From NCBI GenBank assembly GCA_937886715.1, contig CAKZZD010000052.1, positions 1 through 33,017 on the forward strand: a stretch of 33,017 nucleotides of DNA. The letters run 5' to 3'. Positions 1-7,844 of this stretch are shown piece after piece; position 1 is the stretch's first letter; the number at the start of each line of letters is the position of its first letter. Below the pieces are notes generated by a model that did not search any database, was not told the origin of the DNA, and saw only the letters and a list, made by a program, of their open reading frames with translations. A program made the position numbers and the translations under genes. Origin of the DNA: an uncultured Bacteroidales bacterium (lineage in GTDB: Bacteria; Bacteroidota; Bacteroidia; Bacteroidales; P3).

Positions 1-165
1 GCGTGATGTTCAGTTCGCCATCCGGGGCGTACTGGATGGCGACAACGGAAAAGCGGAAATTTGCACTAACTGTAACATTCATTGTTTCAGGATTTTTCGT
101 TATGTTGCTGTGGGATGATGGAATTGTAAAAATACAAAAAAAGCGTCAGATTCAACAAAAAAATG

Positions 166-174
166 TAATTTTGC
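166..174 (+). promoter_or_regulatory. Bacteroidota-type -7 box ahead of the Rhs cassette array
   Basis: TAATTTTGC fits the Bacteroidota primary-sigma -7 consensus TAnnTTTGY. It lies 19 nt before the first in-frame ATG of cassette 1. No clear TTTG -33 element is seen at the usual distance. I found no other box of this kind between the cassettes, so it may serve the whole array. Bases 1-165 hold no gene I can assign; short open frames entering from the left edge end at 118 and 266. Confidence 0.5.
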
Positions 175-192
175 CACGGAATTCTTTCTACT

Positions 193-1134
193 ATGCTCAC
201 GGGACACATCATGAACAGCACCTGTCTTATGATGCCAAAACATGGCATTTTGAGCATGTTTTTTGATGCTTTTTCTTCAAAAAAGGACAGCTGGAAAATT
301 CACATAAACAGCTGTGGACAAAGTTGCTGCATCATTTTCCCGTGTTGTTATTTCACCGGGAAAGAACGCGACAAGGAAACCGGCTATGGATACTTCGGTG
401 CAAGGTACATGGATCACGAGTTGATGACCATGTGGCTCTCCGTTGACCCGATGGCAGATAAGTATCCTAATATCTCACCCTACAATTATTGTATGTGGAA
501 CCCGGTAAAATTAATTGACTCAGATGGGAGAGACACTATAAAAATCAATCTTAATGAAGGATCTTTTGAACAGACAAGAGCCGATGGTAATCACAGTGTT
601 CAACTTTATAAAGATGGGGAACTCGCATATTCAGATGAAATAGAAAAGGATAATTGTTCTTTCCTTGTTTCGAAACCAGAGAAATTATCTTACATTGAGA
701 ATGGTGAAGAAAAAGATGCTACTACGAACCATTTATATTGTTCAAATAGTGGGACTGGAGAATTAATATTTAAAAAGATAGCGGAATTAGGCTCACCTGT
801 AGAATGGGATTATTATTCGCGTAAAACGGGCAATCTAGATTTATCTATGGGAGATTTATCTTCATCTGGATTAAAAGATAAAATGATACATGGGTTAGGA
901 CAATACACAAAAAGAAACGTTAATTATTGGGATCATTATCATCCGAACAATCATTCCGAAAGCTTTTTCCCATCTTACTCGGACCAGCGTCATGCCAGAG
1001 AATTGGGGGGAGTTAGATGTACGATGTTTAATAACGGCCGTTCAATGGATTTTAATAATTATGTTCCTTCTGAAGAGGGTGGATATATTAACGTACATGA
1101 ATTTCGAATGCTATGGGATCGTTTTGCAAGATAA
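193..1134 (+). CDS. Cassette 1: orphan Rhs C-terminal tip with JAMM/JAB-like domain
   Basis: Residues 54-112 are the end of an Rhs core (FTGKERD, GYGYFGARYMD, PYNYCMWNPV, ending D-S-D-G), so this is only the last 59 residues of a protein family that normally exceeds 1000. The following ~200 residues are a variable tip. It contains E204 (SPVEWDYY), H248-Y-H250-P and PSYSD with D264, the order E...HxH...S-x-x-D of JAMM/JAB metallopeptidases, and JAB-like tips are known among polymorphic toxins. The toxin role is inferred from this layout. The normal DP at the core/tip boundary is DS here. The start is uncertain (ATG 193 or 211); the first ~50 residues resemble nothing and lack the leader shared by cassettes 2, 4, 5 and 6. 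The stop overlaps the next gene by 22 nt, so the two are probably co-translated. Confidence 0.7.
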   Translation: MLTGHIMNSTCLMMPKHGILSMFFDAFSSKKDSWKIHINSCGQSCCIIFPCCYFTGKERDKETGYGYFGARYMDHELMTMWLSVDPMADKYPNISPYNYCMWNPVKLIDSDGRDTIKINLNEGSFEQTRADGNHSVQLYKDGELAYSDEIEKDNCSFLVSKPEKLSYIENGEEKDATTNHLYCSNSGTGELIFKKIAELGSPVEWDYYSRKTGNLDLSMGDLSSSGLKDKMIHGLGQYTKRNVNYWDHYHPNNHSESFFPSYSDQRHARELGGVRCTMFNNGRSMDFNNYVPSEEGGYINVHEFRMLWDRFAR

Positions 1135-1877
1135 TAAGAACTTCTATTTTGGGCATTTTTCTCATCATTGACATTGGGTGCCTGGGACAAAACATTTATG
1201 CTTCAAGCGACATCTACTATAATATGGATACTGCACGGTGTGTGGATAATGAAGTCCAGTTCTGGGAACGGAGAGAATCCCTTCCCCATTCGGGATATTC
1301 TGATAGCGCCTATATGTATTGCACATTTAAAAAATACATTGACATTCCTATTGTTACAGTAAACGATGATAGTATTATTCATTTAATAGATTCTTGCATA
1401 ATCGATGCAAAAAGGAGGAATTATCTGCAGTTTCCAGACTCATTTGGGTATTTTGTAGAGTTGTGTTTTTATCCTGACTCTCTGATGAGTATGCTAGCAA
1501 TAACCTCCATTCCCAACTATTATATGGCAGAAATATTGTCAAGCGATCGAAATGAGGTGTTTCAAGATTGGTATGGGCGCTATGAGAAGAATATGCAGGG
1601 TGCTTTCTATCTGAATAACATATTGTGCGTAATAGCTTCTTATGGCCTTTTTGATTATGGGAGAGCTTCCTGCCTTTTTTCTCAAACTCAATCCAATATA
1701 AAGATAGCGCTATTCTCTCCAATAAAAATGATAGTATTGGACGATACTTTGTCAAGTCTCGATTATTATTTCCCAAACTGTGCTTCCGAGCCCAAGTCGA
1801 CTGATACAAAAGGTTCCGAAGACTTGAGGAAGATTGGTAGAGGGTCAGCATCTGCTCCATTGAAAAAGAACGAGTGA
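1113..1877 (+). CDS. Cassette 1 putative immunity protein, exported
   Basis: This 254-residue protein is not recognised by family. It starts inside the end of the cassette 1 tip gene (22-nt overlap), the usual arrangement for a toxin followed by its immunity gene. The N-terminus has basic residues followed by a hydrophobic stretch (residues 9-25, ILGIFLIIDIGCLG), which reads as a signal peptide or a poor lipobox at C23. The mature part is rich in Tyr, Ser and Asp with no motif I know. It was assigned as immunity from position only. Its last codon overlaps the GTG of cassette 2 (GTGA), suggesting translational coupling along the array. Export would place the protein in the periplasm or on a membrane, so the cognate toxin probably acts there. 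Confidence 0.6.
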   Translation: MGSFCKIIRTSILGIFLIIDIGCLGQNIYASSDIYYNMDTARCVDNEVQFWERRESLPHSGYSDSAYMYCTFKKYIDIPIVTVNDDSIIHLIDSCIIDAKRRNYLQFPDSFGYFVELCFYPDSLMSMLAITSIPNYYMAEILSSDRNEVFQDWYGRYEKNMQGAFYLNNILCVIASYGLFDYGRASCLFSQTQSNIKIALFSPIKMIVLDDTLSSLDYYFPNCASEPKSTDTKGSEDLRKIGRGSASAPLKKNE

Positions 1878-2683
1878 ATAAATTGACAAACTCAGCACAT
1901 AAAACCGCAGGGTTAAACCGCACGAAAAAGGTGCGGTTTTACCCTTTCGTTTTCACCGGGAAAGAACGCGACGAGGGAACCGGCTACGGCTACTTTGGCG
2001 CCAGGTATATGGACCACGAACTGACGACCATGTGGCTGTCTGTCGACCCGATGGCTGACAAGTACCCATCTATCTCGCCTTATGCTTACTGCGCGTGGAA
2101 TCCTGTGAAACTGGTGGATCCTGATGGTCGTAAAATTCGTTTTGCAAAGGGGACAACCATCGCGCAAAAGAAACAGTTTTATGATGCAGTGAAATATCTT
2201 GATGCGCATAACTGCGGTGGTAGATATGGACAACTTAAGAGATCGAAAATCGTATATACGGTTTCTTTTATAAGCGATTACACCAAAGGTTCTTCATTTG
2301 ACAACAAATCGCAAACAATAAATTGGTGTCCCACTGCTGGTCTGGAAACAGATCAGGGACATACATTATCCCCTGCAACAATACTCAATCATGAAATGAC
2401 ACATGCAACTCATTATGATGATGCAAAAAATAAATATGACTATAATTATTACCATCATAGCCAAGAGAAAGCCATTAGCGAATACAGAGAATATGAGAAT
2501 TCGTTGAACTATGATAAAACAAACCCATATAATTCCACAGAGGAACAGTCTGTGATAGCTGGCGTAGAACAACGGACAGCCAAATTGTTAGGAGAGATTA
2601 AGGACGGTGAAGTGACAAGAAAAAATCACAAAGGAGAACTTATTAAAGTAGATGGACCAACTTCGACGAATAAAATAGAATAA
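1874..2683 (+). CDS. Cassette 2: orphan Rhs tip with HExxH metallopeptidase-like domain
   Basis: Residues 1-26 are the array leader (AHKT, then 15 residues, then FTGKERD). Residues 27-85 are the 59-residue Rhs core end, closing with PVKLVDPDG, which keeps the PxxxxDPxG boundary. The tip has H173-E-M-T-H177, a zinc-binding HExxH, then a Glu-rich segment (EEQSVIAGVEQ...LLGE) about 60 residues later. That order recalls the NleD/M91 type of effector metalloprotease, but the family call is tentative. The start is GTG 1874, overlapping the previous stop; TTG 1883 is in frame and would give the 8-residue leader of cassettes 4 and 6. An 11-nt gap separates it from its partner gene. The protein has no signal peptide of its own. 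Confidence 0.72.
   Translation: MNKLTNSAHKTAGLNRTKKVRFYPFVFTGKERDEGTGYGYFGARYMDHELTTMWLSVDPMADKYPSISPYAYCAWNPVKLVDPDGRKIRFAKGTTIAQKKQFYDAVKYLDAHNCGGRYGQLKRSKIVYTVSFISDYTKGSSFDNKSQTINWCPTAGLETDQGHTLSPATILNHEMTHATHYDDAKNKYDYNYYHHSQEKAISEYREYENSLNYDKTNPYNSTEEQSVIAGVEQRTAKLLGEIKDGEVTRKNHKGELIKVDGPTSTNKIE
1910..1944 (+). other. Leader hairpin of cassette 2, terminator-like
   Basis: GGGTTAAACCGCAC (1910-1923) and GTGCGGTTTTACCC (1931-1944) pair over 13 of 14 positions around a 7-nt loop and are followed by TTTCGTTTTC. It looks like an intrinsic terminator, yet it lies inside the cassette 2 reading frame, just before the Rhs core. A weaker version, CCGCA...TGCGG, occurs at the same place in cassette 4 (5014-5039), with traces in the seventh remnant. 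Confidence 0.6.
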
Positions 2684-2694
2684 CAGTCTGAATT

Positions 2695-3213
2695 ATGAAA
2701 AGATATATCTTATTAATAGTGCTATCAGTGTGCATATCGCAAACCTTTGCACAACGTGTAGAAATATATTATGACGATCCAGTATCAAGGATTGTTGATG
2801 TTCCAGTCTATCTTTTTCAGAGATATTGTCCATCTGAGAATGTAATAAAGATAGATGATGATTCCTTTGCAAATTATTTAAATACAAAAATAAGCACATT
2901 TAACAACGATACCAACAATCATGACAACCCGCTATATGAACGGATGCCTTATGCCATGATTCAAATTATATATATTGAATCAGACTACGAATACCACATT
3001 ATAAATATGTCGCATTCAACCACGGCAGAGACGCTTGATAAAAAGAATGGATACTTGATTGTGGATGGACAAAATAAAGTTTTCGACAAATCATTTCAGA
3101 CCATTATAGACCAAATTGTAAATTATCATATAAAATATCCCCGAAAGACAATAAATATTCAGTATATTCTTAATGGTGGGAAATATAATATTGATCCTTA
3201 TTTGCCAAAATAA
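2695..3213 (+). CDS. Cassette 2 putative immunity protein, secreted
   Basis: This 172-residue protein is of no family I recognise. It opens with a clear Sec signal peptide (MKRYILLIVLSVCISQTFAQ) with a likely cut after TFA, so the mature protein is small and periplasmic. The remainder is acidic and Tyr/Ile-rich. It lies 11 nt downstream of the HExxH tip of cassette 2 on the same strand, and that is the sole basis for calling it immunity. If the partner is a zinc protease working in the envelope, a periplasmic inhibitor would be the expected antidote. The gene is AT-rich, unlike the housekeeping operons to the right. Confidence 0.6.
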   Translation: MKRYILLIVLSVCISQTFAQRVEIYYDDPVSRIVDVPVYLFQRYCPSENVIKIDDDSFANYLNTKISTFNNDTNNHDNPLYERMPYAMIQIIYIESDYEYHIINMSHSTTAETLDKKNGYLIVDGQNKVFDKSFQTIIDQIVNYHIKYPRKTINIQYILNGGKYNIDPYLPK

Positions 3214-3294
3214 AAATGGGGATGGGATAGTGGGACAAGGAGCAACTGAGGATGAGACCATTTTGCATTTAACGCCTCGGAAAATCACAAACAG

Positions 3295-4401
3295 ATGAAC
3301 CAACAAGCATATAAAACTGATGTACGAAACTTCCGGAGACGCGGGACGGGGGCCTGTCGTTCCCTGTTCCCTCTCCTCTTCTACCACTCCGACCTTTGTG
3401 GAAGTCGAGCGCAGAGCCAAGCTCGCTTGGGCTATGCCGAGATGGAGCAAGGCGTGCGAGTCAAGCACCTCGGCTCCGCCAGCTGGATCACCGACTCCAA
3501 CGGCAAACCCATCCAGCACCTGCAGTACCTCCCCTTTGGAGAGCCCTTCGTTGACCAGCGCACTGGCAACTATAGTGAGCGGTTTCGTTTCACCGGGAAA
3601 GAACGCGACGAGGAAACCGGCTATGGCTACTTCGGAGCGAGGTATATGGACCACGAGCTTATGACCATGTGGCTCAGCGTTGACCCGATGATGGACAAGT
3701 ATCCGAGTGTCTCTCCATACAATTACTGTATGTGGAACCCAATCAGACTGGTGGATCCTGACGGGATGGCATGGAAAGACACAAATGGAACCGTCATTAC
3801 CGACCATAGCAAAATCAAAGTTTATATTTTCTATGACCCAAAAGAATTCAAAGAGCAAAGCCTTCGAATGTACAATGAGGCCATTGAAAAATATGGACCG
3901 GGAAGTGCAGCATTAAGTGACGTAACCACAGAAGAGGAATTTGCTCAGGACTGGCACGACATGGCCGGAAACGATATTCGTGAAGTGGACTTAAACTATC
4001 ATGGAACAAATCAGGCAATTCATCTGGATTACAGAAATGAGGAATATATCACATCAACGGGAGACGGAAAAACTAACAGGAGCGGGCTTAGCGGTCTTGA
4101 CATAAAACAGCTACCGTCCATAAAGGGAAACATAAAAAACGCCCAGCTTAATATCAATTCATGCCACTCCAATAAAAGAGACAAGTACCTAAGAGGGTCA
4201 ATTCAAACCTTGATGGAAGCGTTTTACAACTGTTTTGGATTCAGTTACGTAAGGGGTACTCGCCATGGAGTTACCTACGATTGGCTTACAGGACATCCGC
4301 GACCAGGTCATAACGGAAGGAATTTTCATCTTACATGGGAATTCTTGCCTGAAGTAAAAGTCAATACTAATTTCACTGAATATATTGGAACCAGACGATG
4401 A
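3295..4401 (+). CDS. Cassette 3: longest Rhs fragment, tip with His/Cys protease-like motif
   Basis: It starts ATG at 3295 with MNQQAYKT, a variant of the array leader, then carries more Rhs core than any other cassette: HLGSASWITDSNGKPIQHL and YLPFGEPF before the common 59-residue core (residues 99-157, ending PIRLVDPDG). A short stretch near residues 30-60 (YHSDLCGSR...) seems to break the normal YYHSDHLGS order, as if scarred by an indel. The tip has H236-G at the end of a hydrophobic strand (VDLNYHG) and C290 at the end of another (LNINSCHS). This is the His-Gly...Cys order of clan CD (caspase/CHAT-like) cysteine peptidases; I propose that fold with modest confidence. ATGA overlap with the next gene implies coupled translation. 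Confidence 0.68.
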   Translation: MNQQAYKTDVRNFRRRGTGACRSLFPLLFYHSDLCGSRAQSQARLGYAEMEQGVRVKHLGSASWITDSNGKPIQHLQYLPFGEPFVDQRTGNYSERFRFTGKERDEETGYGYFGARYMDHELMTMWLSVDPMMDKYPSVSPYNYCMWNPIRLVDPDGMAWKDTNGTVITDHSKIKVYIFYDPKEFKEQSLRMYNEAIEKYGPGSAALSDVTTEEEFAQDWHDMAGNDIREVDLNYHGTNQAIHLDYRNEEYITSTGDGKTNRSGLSGLDIKQLPSIKGNIKNAQLNINSCHSNKRDKYLRGSIQTLMEAFYNCFGFSYVRGTRHGVTYDWLTGHPRPGHNGRNFHLTWEFLPEVKVNTNFTEYIGTRR

Positions 4402-4862
4402 AAAAAATCTATATAATTTTAGGAATTGTAATTGCGCTCTTGGGGGCCTGTTGGGGGATATGCTATCATATCTTCCATGTCCGACATATGCCATTCCAAT
4501 TTGTATGCACAATGGCGATGGTAGGGAATGATATTGCCCCATTAACTTTTTATGATGCACCGACAAAAGAGCGGTTCCTTTTTTGGGTATACGATCACCA
4601 GATATCCGACGGTTTACCCCCGTTAATTGAAAACCCAGACTTGAGTTCATTCGATTTTGAAAAGTATGATTATCTACTGTTCAAGGGCAAGAAATTGAAG
4701 GATCTTACTTATTCCCCATGGTTGACACACACAGAAGATGCCATCTGTAGCCACGAAGACGCAAGAACGCCACTAATATCAATTCTGGAGGATGCCTCGC
4801 TTGATACACTATACATTTATCGGATAGCCAAGACCGACAAATTCCGACCGGCAGGTCCCTGA
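4398..4862 (+). CDS. Cassette 3 putative immunity protein, membrane-anchored
   Basis: This 154-residue protein has one hydrophobic N-terminal segment (residues 4-25). The segment can be read as an uncleaved anchor or, because of LLGAC at residues 14-18, as a lipoprotein signal. No family was recognised. It overlaps the cassette 3 tip gene by 4 nt (ATGA), the tightest coupling in the array, which supports a toxin-immunity relationship. The bulk of the protein lies on one side of the membrane, presumably the periplasm. About 120 bp separate it from cassette 4. That spacer shares words with the one before cassette 3 (GGGACA and ATGAGAC about 20 nt apart). Confidence 0.58.
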   Translation: MKKIYIILGIVIALLGACWGICYHIFHVRHMPFQFVCTMAMVGNDIAPLTFYDAPTKERFLFWVYDHQISDGLPPLIENPDLSSFDFEKYDYLLFKGKKLKDLTYSPWLTHTEDAICSHEDARTPLISILEDASLDTLYIYRIAKTDKFRPAGP

Positions 4863-4982
4863 TTCCCGAACTTAGAATATGGGACAGGTCTCGTAATTAA
4901 ACTGATAGATGAGACAAAATGGTTGTAAAAAAGGAATAGCGGAGGGACAGGTCAGTGACATCAGTGAAAAAATAGCAAAAAA

Positions 4983-5801
4983 TTGAAGCAACCGGCACAT
5001 AAAACCGACAATAAAACCCGCACTCACCCCATGCGGTTTGGGGGGTCGGCGTTTACGGGGAAAGAAAGAGACGTGGAAACCGGCTACGGATACTTCGGTG
5101 CGAGGTATATGGACCACGAGCTGATGACGATGTGGCTGAGCGTCGATCCGCTGGCGGATAAGTACCCGAGCATCAGCCCGTATGCCTATTGCGCATGGAA
5201 CCCAATAAGACTAACCGATCCGAGTGGGGATAGCATACGCCTTAATGGCACAGAAGAACAAAGACAGAAGGTTGTAGAATATTTACATCAATACAGCAAT
5301 TTGACCTTCCAGTATGACGATAAGGGTTACCTTACTCTGAATACCGATCTTCCTGGCTCGGAAATAAAGACTCGTACAGACCAATATATCGAGGAGATGG
5401 TTAACAATCACGAAAATATTTGTGTGCTTGAGATTATGAATACGGATCATGAAAAAATGCAGCCAGGGAACCCTACACTGTTTGGTGGTACTAGTGATTT
5501 ACAACGAGATGACAAAGGGTTAATAACCCGCGTAGAAGGTGTACAATATATAAACATCAATAAGTTGGGTACATTCTGTGGAAGTAGCAATGAATCAAGG
5601 GAATATCCAGGAATAGTTATTTTGCATGAATTTTCGGAAGGGTTTGAAGGATGCAAATTGGCCAGACGATTCAATAGGAAGTTAAGAATGAATAACGATG
5701 ATTATAGTTTGGCACATGCAAAAGCCAATGACCACTTCTGGGCTGAATTTGAGCGGGGCACCGATGGCGTGATAAACTTAAAATCCAGATACCTTAGGTA
5801 G
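4983..5801 (+). CDS. Cassette 4: orphan Rhs tip with HExxE metallopeptidase-like motif
   Basis: It starts at TTG 4983, which gives LKQPAHKT, the same 8-residue leader as cassette 6. There are 15 residues between HKT and FTGKERD as in cassettes 5 and 6. The core is residues 24-82, ending PIRLTDPSG. The tip contains H215-E-F-S-E219-G at the end of a hydrophobic strand (PGIVILHEFSEG), then AH245AKAN and WAEFE. This looks like a zinc-site helix in which the second His of HExxH is Glu, with a later His as possible third ligand. Whether it is catalytically active cannot be told. No signal peptide is present. The partner gene starts 30 nt downstream. Confidence 0.68.
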   Translation: MKQPAHKTDNKTRTHPMRFGGSAFTGKERDVETGYGYFGARYMDHELMTMWLSVDPLADKYPSISPYAYCAWNPIRLTDPSGDSIRLNGTEEQRQKVVEYLHQYSNLTFQYDDKGYLTLNTDLPGSEIKTRTDQYIEEMVNNHENICVLEIMNTDHEKMQPGNPTLFGGTSDLQRDDKGLITRVEGVQYININKLGTFCGSSNESREYPGIVILHEFSEGFEGCKLARRFNRKLRMNNDDYSLAHAKANDHFWAEFERGTDGVINLKSRYLR

Positions 5802-5831
5802 TATTTGGTTTATACTTAAACCAACCGGAAT

Positions 5832-6398
5832 ATGAAAGGGAAAACAATTGTGACAATAGCCATTCTGTTTTGCAATCTTATTACAAGTTGCGGTAGACCG
5901 GAATATCTTTCCCGGGATAACTGCTATACCTGCTGGCCGATCATCTATAGTAACGATGAATATTCTGAGGGAGAGTTTGGCTATAAAAAAAGAGAATTGG
6001 ACTCATTGTACAATGTATGGAAAATAGAATATCCCGGCATTGCTAACCCAAAGACCTTGAAGGGCAATTTTCGCGTTAAAGAAATATGGAATGAAAAAGA
6101 CTTTGGGGTCGTTGTGTTTTTCTTGGATGACATGACGGATTCTCCTTTAAGTTGCAAACAAGTCATATCCTTAATGGGGAAGACTCATTATAAGGGTAAG
6201 ACGCTCAAGGTTGGTGGGATTTATTATTTCGAACTGGAACCGCTCATCCCGATCTACACGTATGCTTCATCTGGACAAAAGACAGAGCAGTTGCTATTTG
6301 AGAATCGTTGGCTAATGGTGGAGCAGTTCTGCGGGGAAAACATATATTCATCTGTCAATCTCAACGGTGACAAATATGTTCGTATTCCAGACAAATAA
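5832..6398 (+). CDS. Cassette 4 putative immunity lipoprotein
   Basis: This 188-residue protein has a good lipobox: a hydrophobic N-terminus followed by LITSC with the acylated Cys at residue 20, so it should be lipid-anchored in the envelope. No family was recognised; it is Tyr- and Cys-containing and ends VRIPDK. It lies 30 nt downstream of the HExxE tip. An alternative GTG start for cassette 5 (6367) would overlap its 3' end by 32 nt, but the leader-based ATG at 6439 is preferred. The immunity role is inferred from position and from the same export theme in the other five partners. Confidence 0.6.
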   Translation: MKGKTIVTIAILFCNLITSCGRPEYLSRDNCYTCWPIIYSNDEYSEGEFGYKKRELDSLYNVWKIEYPGIANPKTLKGNFRVKEIWNEKDFGVVVFFLDDMTDSPLSCKQVISLMGKTHYKGKTLKVGGIYYFELEPLIPIYTYASSGQKTEQLLFENRWLMVEQFCGENIYSSVNLNGDKYVRIPDK

Positions 6399-6438
6399 TA
6401 ATAACGGCACTAGGGGCAGGCATCTGTTCAAAAGGGAA

Positions 6439-7314
6439 ATGAATCAGAATCATTTATCACATAAAACCGAAGATGTAGGCTGCACTCAATATTTGAGGTT
6501 CTATCATCCCACTTTCACCGGGAAAGAGCGAGACGAGGAAACCGGCTACGGCTATTTTGGGGCAAGGTACATGGACCACGAGCTTTTGACCTCGTTCATC
6601 TCCGTCGACCGTTACGCAGATAAATATCCGTCCATTTCTCCCTATGCCTACTGCGCGTGGAATCCCGTTAGACTTACAGATCCGAGTGGTGACACAATTG
6701 TGATAAGCAATAACAGTGAAAGAATTGTATATCAAGCAGGCATGTCATATAATGGAAATGACAGTTTTATTGGTAAAACAATAGGCTATTTAAATGACAT
6801 GTCAGGAACAGATGAAGGGAGAGTAGTGATAGATAAATTAATAGAATCTTCCAAAAGTTATACATATACATCATTAATTCCGTCGAAGGGGAAGGCTGCA
6901 TTCAATGATAAAACATTGAATTTTGAGATGGGTAATGCGCTTAGTAATGATTATGCTCATGAAACATTTCATGCGTATCAATATGATTATGGTATGAGGG
7001 GCAAAACTGCAACTCGAGAAGTGGGGGCCAGATTGTTTGAAGCAATTATGTGCGATAAGATTCAACAATGGGGATTTCTTAATCCTACAACACCTCTTAA
7101 AGGAACCGGCTCAACCTATACTAAGAGTATAATGCATTTATTTCTTTGGGGATTTGATGCTGAGAATTATTCCAATGCATGTAATCTCTTTTTAGATCAA
7201 TCGATGGCAGGACCAGAATATAAGAGCCTGGGTTACTCTACGGGACAAATACTAGCAGACCCTCCAATTAGAAAAATTCTAAACATCAATCAATCCTCCC
7301 TAAAAAATCAATGA
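6439..7314 (+). CDS. Cassette 5: orphan Rhs tip with HExxH metallopeptidase-like domain
   Basis: I chose ATG 6439 because it yields MNQNHLSHKT, matching the array leader, with the invariant 15 residues to FTGKERD. The frame stays open further upstream to 6367. The core is residues 26-84, ending PVRLTDPSG; it carries the variant SVDRYADKYP shared only with cassette 6. The tip has H174-E-T-F-H178 in YAHETFHAYQYDYG, followed about 15 residues later by EVGARLFEA, where a Glu could complete a gluzincin-type zinc site. The layout resembles the cassette 6 tip and, loosely, NleD/M91-like effector proteases. The partner gene begins 3 nt after the stop. Confidence 0.72.
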   Translation: MNQNHLSHKTEDVGCTQYLRFYHPTFTGKERDEETGYGYFGARYMDHELLTSFISVDRYADKYPSISPYAYCAWNPVRLTDPSGDTIVISNNSERIVYQAGMSYNGNDSFIGKTIGYLNDMSGTDEGRVVIDKLIESSKSYTYTSLIPSKGKAAFNDKTLNFEMGNALSNDYAHETFHAYQYDYGMRGKTATREVGARLFEAIMCDKIQQWGFLNPTTPLKGTGSTYTKSIMHLFLWGFDAENYSNACNLFLDQSMAGPEYKSLGYSTGQILADPPIRKILNINQSSLKNQ

Positions 7315-7317
7315 TTT

Positions 7318-7830
7318 ATGACAAGAAAATTTTTTTTTATATGTTTCCTTGGATGTTTGGGAATGTATTGTCATGCTCAACAAGAAAAAATGAGTTTTGA
7401 TACAATTCCAATAGCAGAAGAACACCATGTCCGCGACTTCACCCTTTACGCAGTCGTACCTAAAATGAAAGTAGGTCTTCATACGGAACAAGGATTAGGC
7501 TCATGTAGGGTCTATATACAGGTAGACGCTAAAATTGATGTTGACGAGAAAGGTGTGCTTCGTGACAAGCAAAACAATATTTCAACGATTACCATTCTTG
7601 CTATAAAGGATATAATGTCTGGACGGTATTGGTACAAAAAAGGCGATGAATCTGATATTATCACGACCACTTTGGTTGAAATGTTAACTTGTTATTTTCA
7701 AAATAAACTAAATCTAGTTAGTTATTATCTGTCGGGGCAATATGACATACCTACAGAAATGATCTATTTTTTCGTGGAGAACATACGGATGGAACAGGAA
7801 ACAGCTGGTCCCAATGAAATGGATAAATAG
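7318..7830 (+). CDS. Cassette 5 putative immunity protein, secreted
   Basis: This 170-residue protein begins with a Sec signal peptide (FFFICFLGCLGMYCHA, then QQ), so the mature chain of about 150 residues is likely periplasmic. A run of nine T at 7330-7338 encodes part of the signal, a possible slippage site. It is only 3 nt downstream of the cassette 5 tip gene. No family was recognised. The mature region has alternating hydrophobic strands and one positive patch. The assignment as immunity rests on position and on export. The following cassette starts 14 nt after its stop, leaving no room for a separate promoter. Confidence 0.6.
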   Translation: MTRKFFFICFLGCLGMYCHAQQEKMSFDTIPIAEEHHVRDFTLYAVVPKMKVGLHTEQGLGSCRVYIQVDAKIDVDEKGVLRDKQNNISTITILAIKDIMSGRYWYKKGDESDIITTTLVEMLTCYFQNKLNLVSYYLSGQYDIPTEMIYFFVENIRMEQETAGPNEMDK

Positions 7831-7844
7831 AAAGTAGTAATCAC

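Noticed and set aside
2..118. Possible tail of an upstream gene at the left edge
   Set aside because: Two frames are open into the window and neither shows a motif, so it cannot be assigned.
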